Assembly: GCA_000231825.2 (NCBI GenBank)
Contig: JH720337.1
Location: 169,122-233,121, forward strand
From: Tetrahymena elliotti 4EA
Lineage: Eukaryota; Ciliophora; Oligohymenophorea; Hymenostomatida; Tetrahymenidae
Direction of reading: 5' to 3'
DNA: 64,000 bases
Made by a program: the position numbers and the translations under genes. This document shows positions 54,145 through 64,000 of the stretch, piece by piece (position 1 is the stretch's first letter; every line of letters begins with the position of its first letter). The notes beneath the pieces were generated by a model. It searched no databases, was not told where the DNA came from, and saw only the letters and a list, made by a program, of their open reading frames with translations.

Positions 54145-55780
54145 ATGGCTAGCATTTTAAAAAAAGCATAAGCAAAAAATAAGAAGGAAACCAAGGTTAC
54201 CAACTTGAACGCTTTGAGTCAACAAGAAGTTATCGAAGATAAGGTAGCTATTTTATTCTTTTCATCCATTTTGCTTGCTTCTTGCACAATCACTTGATTA
54301 ATGAAATAACATTTTCTGATGGAAATAATATTATTATGCAGGATATTTAAGCATTTGATTATGGAATAATTAGTTTTATTCAATAATTTCTTCAATAAAT
54401 CAATAGATTATTCCTACTGTTGCTGAAAAGAAAGATGTTGATACTGAATAAATCGATCTTACTAGTATCAAGCCTGAAAAGAAGGTTGAAGAAGAACCCA
54501 AATAAGTTGAAGTTGTCCAACAAAGCAAGGAAAATTTCACTTGGGGTGAAACTAAGGAACTCGATGAATAGGAAGCTTTAGAAGCTGCTGAATTACAGCA
54601 ATAAGCTACCAATCAAACTGAAAAGAAAGATGATGGATAAAAGAAGGTAATTACATGAGTTAATTTTGAATGTGTTTTTATCTAGATATTGTAGAATAAT
54701 TAATTAATCAAATTATGAAAGTATCATAAAAATTTTTTGGAAAAAAATCTAAATAGCAAAACTTTACTAAGTAAAAAAAATAGAAAGAATATGAGTTATT
54801 AATTATTTCGATTTTGTTTTTCATTTTATTAGAGTTTTTTCTAAAATTTTTTATTATAAAAGGTTGTTAAATCTTGGGTTCCTTAAAAGAGAGGAGATGA
54901 AACTAACGTTACCGCTACTTTTGATGAAGAAGAAATGATGCCTGAATTGAATACCGAAAACTTAAATAAAAAGGTAGAAAAGAAAGCTCCAGTTACTATT
55001 ACTAGATCTGAAGAACCTAGCACCTCAAGCTCTAACCCTCCTAGATTCTAAAACTCTAACAAGGGAGGATTCAAATAATTAGAATTAACCGAATAATAAA
55101 AGAAGCTTTTGGAAATTGAAGAAAAGAATAAAAGAGAATACAAATCTACTACTACTATTGGCACTCCTGCTACTTATCCTACTACTGAATCAAACAATGC
55201 TATATTTTCTACAAGCACTTAACCTCCTAGATTTGTTAATAAAAAAGCAGCTGATGGTACTAACTTTGTTCCTTTATAAAAAACTGAATTAGAATTAAAA
55301 TAAGAAGAAGCCTAAAAGAGAGCTGAAGAAAGACTCAAGGAAGTTGCTGCTCTCAAGAATGAAAATTCTGCTAGAACTTTAGTTAATCCTGAAGAATCTG
55401 AAAAGAAAGAAACTGTCAACAACACTGAAGAAAGCGGAAAACCTCTCAGATTTGTTAACTCTCATAAAACCACATAAGGTCCCAACTTCAAACCACTTGA
55501 AAGCAAGGAAGTCAAGATTCCCGAAGTTTTAGAAAACAAAAAATACTTGACTAAAAAGGATGAAAAGCAACCTCAAAGCAATGAAAAGAAAGAAAATCAT
55601 TTTGCTGATAAAAAAAGAAATTAAGATAAAAATAGCGAAGAAGATGATAGCGAACCTGAATATGATGAAAATGGATTCAAAATAGTTAAGGAAGATAAGC
55701 CTAAGAAAAGATAATACCACAATGATAGCAATAAAAAAAAGAAAGATAACAAATAAAAGACTGAAGAAGTTCAAGTTTGA
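54145..55780 (+). CDS. Charged, disordered protein with three P[PL]RF[QV]N motifs; probably abundant
   Basis: Three exons (54145-54243, 54407-54646, 54863-55780) encode 418 residues. I do not recognise the family. It is rich in Lys, Glu, Gln and Asn, with no membrane segment and no Cys seen. Three spaced motifs, PPRFQN (172-177), PPRFVN (234-239) and PLRFVN (307-312), are each followed about 5-12 residues later by an FKQL or NF(V/K)PL element. This suggests a repeated short binding module. Other features are ENFTWGET, KSWVPQKRG, and an acidic then basic C-terminus (EEDDSEPEYDENGFKIVKEDKPKKRQ). Codon use differs from its neighbours: frequent GCT, ACC, AAG, CTC and GGT, the pattern of highly expressed ciliate genes. 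That, with the composition, would suit a translation- or RNA-associated protein, but this is inference only. Introns are 163 and 216 bases, longer than most in the window. Confidence 0.85.
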
Positions 55781-56332
55781 AAAAAAAAATTATAAAACAA
55801 AAACATAAAAAAATGAGCCATAGTAGAGTTAGAAAAGTGTAGATTTAAACATATTATGCTATAAAAAAAATATTAATTTATCACTCACCCACATGTCTTT
55901 CTTTGTGCAACTCTTCAACTATCAATCAAACTCAAAATCATTTAAAAATTTCTAACCTTTAAATGATTGATTTTGAAATGAATCAATTGTTTAAATATAT
56001 TTATCTTTCTATTAAACACTGTAAAATAATATGAAATAACATTAATATCCTGTAATTTATCTATTTGTTTTGTATAATTTATTCTTTTCAAATCTAATAT
56101 TCATTCATTTCCATTAATCAATCTCTTGCAACTTTCTTCAACATTCACATTTTTCTCATAGATTATTTTATAAGAATATCATATTTTTTCCCTTTAAATT
56201 TTCTCATCTTCATCTAAAGATTGATTGATCATATGATAATTTTTTTATGTATTTTTTCGTTTGACAATTAAATGAATTTGAAATTTTAAATAAAATTCTT
56301 AGTAAAATTAACATTTTATATTTTTAAATGAT

Positions 56333-56415
56333 AAAAATAATAATCAAGCAAATTTCTTCATCTTCTTGATTTTTCAATAATTTATCAGCTAATTATTATC
56401 AAATAAAATATATTA
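56333..56415 (+). repeat. Diverged direct repeat upstream of PP4, copy 1
   Basis: Shares aataataatcaa, ttcttg(a/g)tttt and tatcaaataaaat(a/g)tatta in order with 56488-56560. Confidence 0.6.
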
Positions 56416-56487
56416 ATTAAATATAACTACTAATATTCTAATGTATACATAAAGAATTAAGATTTTACCTAAAGTTAATGGAATGAG

Positions 56488-56560
56488 AAAAATAATAATC
56501 AATTAAATTTATTCACTTTCTTGGTTTTTACAGTAAATTATCATCAAATAAAATGTATTA
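56488..56560 (+). repeat. Diverged direct repeat upstream of PP4, copy 2
   Basis: Partner of 56333-56415, about 155 bases downstream and diverged by substitutions and indels. Confidence 0.6.
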
Positions 56561-57696
56561 TATTTAGTTAAACACAAATTACAGAAAATTGTAATACATA
56601 AAAAAAAAAACAAGATTTTGCATATTAATTTTTTCTTATGTGAAGTAAAAATGAACTGGACTATAATAGTTTTTAATAAATAAGGAAAGTGAATTAACTC
56701 ATCATAAATATGTTCAAAAGTTTTATTTACTAGAAAAAATCAAAAATATATTGTTGGAGACACCTATTTTTTTGTAATTTGTTATATTTTATTAGGTTTT
56801 CTTTTATAAAATTTAAATTTATTACTATATTTCAACATACTTTACATTTTCACAACTTTCTAATTTCCTCGAAATTGCAGAAATCAATGAAAATGAAATC
56901 TGGTCGTAAATTGGTATTGAGCAAGAATTATTATATCAGAAATGCTTATTTGCATCATAATAATACAATATTTCCTTTCCTCATTTTACTTTCTATTTCT
57001 AATTTTATTTTACTCTTTGAAGTTCTTCTCATTTAATTGGTTTATCAATCTCATTTTTTTAGTAGCATTTCATTCTAAAATATAAGAATTTTCAAGGAAG
57101 TATTAGTATTTTTTTCCAGCTATGAGAAAAAATTACTTTTTTCTGAGCATTCATACATAAATCTCTGGGTAATTTACCTTATTTATTTATTTAAATTCAG
57201 AAAATTTGTGTGAAATCAGAACAAAAAAATAATTCTTCATTTGAATAAATAATCATGATATTTTTTAAAATATTTAGATAAGCTCACACATACAACTCAT
57301 AACTGAATAGTAAAACGAATACTTATAGAGATTTTTTGAATATTCGGTTATTTGTTTTAGTGGTTAATGATTAGCTTAATAGACAGCTTTTATAAGAATT
57401 GATAAAGCCCATATAAATCCAAATTAATTTTGATTCTTTTGATTCATTTAAAGTTCTTATTGTGCAAATAATACTAAATAAAATAATAAATAAATTCAAT
57501 AATTTTTGTTAAAAAACAAAGAAAATAAACAAGAAAGGCAAAGTAAATTTATTTAAAATTTATATATTATAAATAGATATTTAATTATAAAAAGTAATAT
57601 CAATTTCTACAAAAAGAGTTAGAGATTAAAAGTAGTAGCTAATTACTCAAATAGAAATACATAAAATACAAAATAATAAAATCATTTAATAAAAGG

Positions 57697-57735
57697 CGAA
57701 GACAAGCAAGTTAGCAAGCAAGCAGCACAGTACGC
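57697..57735 (+). promoter_or_regulatory. aagcaag-repeat patch before the PP4 start
   Basis: A short stretch with several agcaag units and markedly more G and C than its surroundings, ending about 110 bases before the PP4 ATG. It could be 5' UTR or a promoter element; nothing in the sequence decides between them. Confidence 0.25.
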
Positions 57736-57845
57736 ATTCTAATATAGATAAAAAGTAGAACAATTTAATTATTAGAAAAAATCTAATTAATTTATAAAAC
57801 CAATAGTTCTTCATAAACATAAGAATACAAAAAATTATAGCTATA

Positions 57846-59505
57846 ATGTCAAGTGAATTAGATCAAATTATTGAAACCTTAAAGAAATGCGAATGCATTA
57901 AAGAAAATGAAGTTAAAAATTTATGCAACAAAGCAAGAGAAATATTAGTTGAAGAGTCTAATGTGCAAAGAGTAGATGCACCTGTTACAGTAATTCTAAT
58001 AAATTTGATTTCATAAAAAAATTGTAAATTAAAGGATGAAACAATTTCTGTCTCCTAAATTGATTGACTGAAAAATTTTTTAAAAGTTCAAAAAATTTTA
58101 TTTAGAGAGTAGAAAAGTTATGTTAAAGCCTTATAAATATGTTTATCCTCAAGAATAAATATTGTAATATCATAAATATTATTCATAATAAATAGATTTG
58201 TGGTGATATTCATGGTTAATTCTATGATTTAATGGAACTCTTTACTGTTGGAGGTGAATGCCCTGATACTAATTATCTCTTTCTTGGAGATTTTGTAGAT
58301 AGAGGTTTTCATTCAGTTGAAACATTTTTACTTCTCCTTGCATTAAAGGTAATCTTAAATATTTAAATAGTCTATTAGAAAACGAGCATTTAATAGCCCT
58401 TCAATTTACATTCTTTATGCTAATAAAAAATTATTGTTTATTTTGTAAATTGCTATTGAGTTTTGACAAAATATTTGCGCCATTCCTTGGGAAAATTGAA
58501 ATAAGATATTCTGAATATGAAACTAAGAAGGAGTGATAAATATACTGTTAATATTGAAATACAGTTAAAGAAATAAATAAAAGCATTGAATACTATTTTC
58601 AAAATATTTTTTTAGAAATTTAAATAATAAATATAATATTTAAAAATATACAATCTTATTTAAATTAAAGGTAAGATATCCTGATAGAATTACATTGATC
58701 AGAGGTAATCATGAATCTAGATAAATTACATAAGTTTATGGTTTTTATGATGAGTGCCTTAGAAAATTTGGCTCTCTTAATGTATGGAGATATTGCACAG
58801 AAATATTTGATTATTTATCTCTTGCTGCTATTATAGAAGAAAAATTTTTCTGTGTTCATGGTGGCCTTTCTCCTTCTATTAAAACTCTTGATGAAGTAAG
58901 CACAGAGAATTTTTAAATAAGCTAATATTTATTTATTTTTTACAGATTATTGCTATTGACAGAAAGCAAGAAGTTCCTCATGATGGAGCTATGTGTGATT
59001 TGATGTGGAGTGATCCTGATGGTAAAATAAGGAATTAAATTAAATTGCATAAAAATTTTATCCTACTTATAAAAAGAAATCGAAGGTTGGGCTGTCAGTC
59101 CTAGAGGTGCTGGCTATCTCTTTGGTGGAGATGTTGTAGATGAATTTAATAGAACAAATAATATAGATTTAATTTGCAGAGCCCATTAATTAGTCATGGA
59201 AGGATATAGAAATATGTTTAATGATTAACTTGCTACAGTTTGGTCTGCTCCAAATTATTGTTACAGGTATTTATATTCTTACAACTACACTTTATTGAAA
59301 CATTTTTAAACTAAAGATGTGGAAACATTGCTGCTATTTTAGAATTAGATGAAAATTTACAAAAATCTTATAAAACTTTTGAAGCTGCTGCATAGGTATG
59401 GAATAATCACCCTTTTTTTTCTACATAAATAATAAATTTTTACAATAATTATAGGAAAACAGAGGTGTACCTGCTAAAAAATCTCTTCCTGAATATTTCC
59501 TTTGA
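57846..59505 (+). CDS. PP4C: Serine/threonine protein phosphatase 4 catalytic subunit
   Basis: PP4 is a PP2A-family phosphatase that works with regulatory subunits in DNA-damage response, centrosome/microtubule control and chromatin dephosphorylation. Seven exons (57846-57989, 58196-58348, 58671-58895, 58946-59021, 59077-59266, 59317-59395, 59455-59505) encode 305 residues, close to the 307 of human PP4c. The metal-binding and catalytic motifs are complete: GDIHG (51-55), GDFVDRG (79-85), GNHES (111-115), HGGLSPS, RAHQLVMEG and [13 protein letters not shown]4 rather than PP2A is indicated by the N-terminus ([32 protein letters not shown]) and by the end [13 protein letters not shown]. The last Leu is the usual carboxymethylation site that controls subunit assembly. 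Introns 1 and 2 (206 and 322 bases) are longer than most here. It converges with the minus-strand gene ending at 59880. Confidence 0.97.
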
Positions 59506-59879
59506 GAAAAAATAAAAATTCTAATTAGATTTATTAAAAAATTAAAAAAACAAAACAATAGTTTACAAAATAAATATTTTTTAAGATTTATACATCTTTT
59601 TATATAACCTCTTTCTATATTTTTAAATTCAAACTCCTTTTTTATCAAAATTTTTATTTTAAATTGATGTTTCTTTATGTTTTGATTTCACTCAAAAAAT
59701 TAATGTGGAAAAGCAATATTATCAACTTAGAGAGATGATTTTTATAATTTAACTTATGAATAATAATGTAAATAAATTTTATTGTATCAAAGTATTGAAC
59801 TATTAATTGAGTATGCATATAAATATATATGAAAAATAATTAAATTTAATTGTAAAATAATATAAATTATTTAAATAAT
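59506..59879. other. Convergent spacer between PP4 and the B-box gene
   Basis: 374 A+T-rich bases holding the 3' ends of both genes. No further feature seen. Confidence 0.5.
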
Positions 59880-62800
59880 TCAAAGATTTTCATTTTTCCA
59901 AATTCTGATAGTGCTAAAATCTTCAACTGCCAATATAACATTTTCTTTATTTAATGATATAAATTATTGCAAATGATTTAATTGGCCCGAAAAAGTACAT
60001 ATTACTTACTTAAATTCAGAATCAAAACAGAATAGTTTTACTCCAGAAGATGATAATGTTGAATATAAATAATAGGATTATGCTTATGCCAAAGATATTT
60101 AACTTTACTGATCTTTTCCTTTACTTGTGTTACTTGCATTAGTTGCATTAAATGTTTAAGTTGAATTTAAAGAAGAAGAAGTTCTGTTAAAGTCTTCATT
60201 ATTATTTCCATTATTAGAGTTATTTAAATTACTTTTTTTAGAAGTATTTCTTAAATTGTTTGGGGTTAAATAAATCTTAGATCCAGAAATTATATAAATA
60301 GGATCTTTTCCTTAAATTTTATTATAGTGATTTATAGATGAATACTTTATTCTCTGCAAATCGGTTGCTATTACTTTGTTCAGCATTACATCAACACCCC
60401 AAACATTACCTTACAGACTGGATAACATTACTATACTATTATTACAACTCATAGATGTTATTACATCATTTTAGTTTGTGCATAGTGTTATACTTTCTTA
60501 GCTTTCCAAGCATTTACTTAACAAATTAATACGCCATTTAAATAACATATAATCTGAGTGTCCCCATAAGCAATCATTGACTGGATCATAAATTATTCTT
60601 TAAATAATTAAATTATTTTTTATTTTAAATTTAGTTATCATCGATTTTTCAGTTGAACCATGCTTATCTCTGTGAAATTAGACCTTTTAAACTTGAATTG
60701 TAGGAACATTTTTATTTTCTTACTCATCATATTCTGACTCTTCATTAAAATCAAATAAATTTAGAGTGAAAACATAGCACACATCTGTAACTAACTATAA
60801 AGAATTAGGCACATTTTTTTTCTTAAATTATTTATCAATTACAACTTAAATTTAAGAAATTGCTCCTGGTCCATGAAAACACTTATATGAATCAATATCA
60901 AAGAATTTGCTTTTATCTGACTCGTACCTTAAAATACTTAATGTAGACTCATTTAATTCATTTTAACCACATATCATAAATACTGGATCAACCTCTACAC
61001 TAGTTGTATTATTGCTATTAGAGAATTTTAAACTGTTATCTTCATTTTAATTAACTTCAGAATAGCAATAAATATATTTCCCTAGATTATAATCTTTGAT
61101 TTTATTAATAGATGTAGGAGCAGATGTAAATTGAGAAAGGGTCATGGACCAAACTTGAATATTTCCATTTTGATGTATAATTAAATACTTCGAATTAGGC
61201 AAGCTTTCAAATCCTACTATAATTTATTCAGCCTCTTCTTTTTAATATTGCACTAAGTAACTATTTTCATTTCTTGTTAAAATTACTTCTCTTTTTTTTG
61301 GTTTTTCTACTTATTAATCTTATGAACCAATCTTTTTTAGCTTCAATTCATTTTACTTCGATATCTTAAATTAGACATCTGCAAAATATTATTGGAATGG
61401 ATGAGTAAATTAAGGAAAAGGAATGTTAAGTTAATCCAGGTACCCATAAGCCCTCAAATAAGGATTCACAGACAACAATAATACATTTGCATTTTTATAA
61501 TCACTTTTTAATTGCATTTCATAACAGATGCTACTATCAGTTATCGATTGTGTCTAAGAAGGTTACTCTTTCACTAAAAAGAAACTATCTCTTTTATCTG
61601 AAGATCTCAACATTCTTTGGGCTTATTCAAGCTACTTATTTACCATTTAGCTTTATTTATTACTTGCTGGAGTGTTATCTAATGAATCACTTTAAATAAA
61701 TTTAGCAACGACAGATGTATTAGATGTTGATATTCTGAAGTTTACTGTTTTTTTATAGGGAGAGGTTCCCTGAGTAAGTGAGTTATTTGATTATGCAGAT
61801 TTTTAAGCCCCTCCTTCACTAGGAGCATTTTACAGAGCAGATAAATTTGGTGATGAGTATAAAAAGGTTAAAGATTTTAAAGAAATACATCCTTAAGACT
61901 TCTGTCTGCTGAGCAAATTGTTAGAATTAGAAATTTCATTTTATATGCTTTAAAACCTTAGATTTTCTATTTTTTCAAGGTTTATCTTAAATTCTTTTTT
62001 AGTAAAATTAACTCTTTGTAGAAGTTCTTGCTTTTATAAAACATTGAAATTTTCTAATTATATTTGTTTCTAATTTGGAGAGTAATTTGCAATTTAACTA
62101 AGCTAAATCTTCTTTTTATTCTAAACCTAAAAAGTAGATGGATTAGTTTTATTTTCAAAATCAATTGACTTTATTGGTCTGTGAATAGATGAATTACTAC
62201 TAGTTCTTGAATTATAATTAGATTCTTCTTCTTGAACTTGAGATATTCCTATTTATGGCAGTTCAAGTTAAGAATCACTTTAAGGGTTAAATGAAAAGAC
62301 TTTATCAGTTTATGTAATTACTAAATCTGGAGCATAGATCTCTGTCTTTTAAGAAGCTTTTCTAGTGTCTGTGTTGATTTTTCTTAGATCTTCAATCATT
62401 TTATTCATTTAGAAATTAGGATCATGCTTATCTGGAATTTTCAGAGACTTTGATAAATCTGGTGAAAGTACTGAGTTATTATTTGTTGCAGGTTTGATAG
62501 GAGACACACCAACAGGAGAATGTAGAGATGACTACTCATCTTACAATTATTTTTCCAATGCAGCTAATTCATTGATAGCCTCATTTGTGTCAATCATAAA
62601 TGAAAATAACTTATTGAATTCCTGATCAAAATATGTAGATAAATTCTTTGAAAATATTTTAAATCTTTATTAGGTATCTATGCACATATCCCTGAATATT
62701 TTTTTAGATATTTTTAATTCTAAATATCCTTTGTGAAACTTTTATAGATTTTTATTCAATTAATTATATCTATCATTATTGTTTTTTAAGTCATCCAGAA

Positions 62801-63362
62801 TTACTTATATTGAAGATTCCTTAATAAATTTCTCCTCTAAAACAATTCTTGAAGTAGCACGCTTTAATTAGTTTTGCATTGACTCAATCATAGATTTTTC
62901 AAAGTTTAAAATTTTCTTTTATTGTGATTAGATAAGCAACTAAAGTTCATCATTAAAGAGTTTTGCTTGATTAGCTGTTAATTTCGTTTTTAAAACTTAT
63001 GATTTTTCATTAAATAATGAGAATTTTTATTCTTAGTCTTTGCCATTTAAGCACTACATCATATTAAAATCTATTTCACTAGGTTTGCTGTCCTGACCTC
63101 TTAAATTTCTAGCTCCATTTTTTATCTATTCATGATAGTTATTTAAATTATCTTCGTCTTCTAGCTTTATCTTTTAAAATTTTTTGAAATTATTAATCAT
63201 CTCCATTAATGGAATATGCATATTTCTATGAATGTCCCTATGCTTTTTTAAGCAATTCTCACACATCAGCTTCTAGTAGCAAGAGTTTACTAAGCAAACA
63301 TATTAAACATATTAATTGTGCTCAGGACAAAAAATATTTAAACTGCTTGCATCCAAATTCAT
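59880..63362 (-). CDS. B-box zinc-finger/coiled-coil protein with C-terminal propeller-like region (TRIM-like, no RING)
   Basis: An uninterrupted minus-strand frame of 1,160 residues. The N-terminus holds a B-box-type zinc finger with candidate ligands Cys12, His15, Cys23, Cys28, Cys34, Cys37, His45 and His49 (FCPEH...MCENCLKKH). There is no RING before it, so ubiquitin-ligase activity is not expected. Residues about 130-310 are predicted coiled coil (for example LIQSQQKKILNFEKSMIES). Residues about 320-560 are Ser/Pro/Asn-rich with SPVGVSPIKP and SPDLSKS, likely phosphorylated and disordered. From about 620 to the end are beta-strand-rich WD-like units: HQNGNIQVWSM, DYMLFKWRIN, QGNVWGVDV and a last unit ending FSTIRIWKNENL. 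The order B-box, coiled coil, propeller matches the TRIM-NHL/WD plan, so a scaffold joining partner proteins is likely. Lack of introns in 3.5 kb stands out beside its neighbours. Confidence 0.88.
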
Positions 63363-64000
63363 AGAACCTAATTTATATTATTTATATACTGACTATTATC
63401 TTCTGATACTATATGCTAATTAAAAAAATAAATAAGCAATAATTTTTTAATATTTTATAAAACTAAATGAAATTTATTTAATTTAATAATGATAACTAAA
63501 TTAGTCAGTGATAAAATCTTCTTATTCAATAGTAAATGGTTATTAGCTTTTTAATAATTATCCACTCACTTTCTCAGTCAATGAATTATATACATAAGTA
63601 GATATCTTAAATTGTATAACCTCCTCATTACATAAAAGCAACTAAAAAAAGAAGTTTCAAACACTTTTTATCTTTAAATTGTGAATATATTTTAACTTAA
63701 CCAAAATAACTATATAAACTGTAAAAAAATTAAAACCAAAGGAAATTCTAAACGAATTTTTAGCTAATATATTTATTTACTTTTTTGATAAATAACTCCT
63801 GAAAATAAAAAAATAAATCATTAATTTTTAAAGAAAATATGTATCCCCTTGATGAACAATTTAAAAATATAATTAATTAATTTAATCCATAATTAAACAC
63901 ATATTTTTTAACACTAGTAAAGTAAATATCTATTTTATCATATTTTATTATTCTTTAAATATTAACTCATATTAAATACCTCTTAATCTTTTGGTTCAGT
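63363..64000. other. Upstream region of the B-box gene
   Basis: About 640 A+T-rich bases at the window edge. It must contain the promoter of the minus-strand gene. No other reading frame can be supported. Confidence 0.5.

Larger units (their letters stand above)
55781..57845. other. Two-kilobase spacer upstream of the PP4 gene
   Basis: No gene that I can support. It contains a diverged direct repeat (56333-56415 and 56488-56560). Just before the PP4 gene, 57697-57735 is a short less A+T-rich patch with repeated aagcaag, likely 5' UTR or promoter. Confidence 0.5.

Noticed and set aside
55529..55774. Hydrophobic minus-strand frame resembling a membrane protein
   Set aside because: Antisense of a Lys/Glu-rich coding stretch; hydrophobicity is a by-product of the complement.

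Overview
The window reads as macronuclear DNA of a Tetrahymena-like oligohymenophorean ciliate. It is very A+T-rich. Long reading frames use TAA and TAG as sense codons (Gln, as conserved families show) and end only at TGA. Genes are interrupted by A+T-rich GT...AG introns, mostly 38-133 bases long. I saw no telomeric repeats, transposons, tRNA or rRNA genes, CRISPR arrays or bacterial signals. All exon models were built by hand; every model totals a whole number of codons.

Layout. 319-4533: a coiled-coil protein with a predicted N-myristoylation site, then the ribosome-biogenesis kinase RIO2. 5043-42310: four giant tandem genes, each about 2,910-2,940 residues, in the order A-B-A'-B'. This looks like a duplicated two-gene unit of about 18.5 kb. 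Each protein has a signal peptide, a Cys-rich start, a very long ectodomain with WD/propeller-like repeats, a beta-helix segment with GGA[IL] and FxxN motifs like those of chlamydial Pmp proteins, a second Cys-rich block with a GYWR motif, a multi-pass membrane region and a low-complexity cytoplasmic tail. 42949-44698: a five-exon cytochrome P450. 44699-47146: mostly non-coding, with small direct repeats and one doubtful reading frame. 47147-49431 (minus): a MORN-repeat protein with an MGNC acylation signal. 50480-52923: an unrecognised eight-exon gene with an Asn/Gln/Ser-rich C-terminal half. 54145-55780: a charged, disordered protein with three P[PL]RF[QV]N motifs and codon use suggesting high expression. 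57846-59505: the PP4 phosphatase catalytic subunit in seven exons. 59880-63362 (minus): a single-exon B-box/coiled-coil/propeller protein resembling a TRIM protein without a RING.

The housekeeping genes (RIO2, PP4, P450, MORN) are not functionally linked to each other as far as the sequence shows. The giant array is the most unusual part: probably a family of large cell-surface receptors or adhesins whose ligands and partners are unknown.
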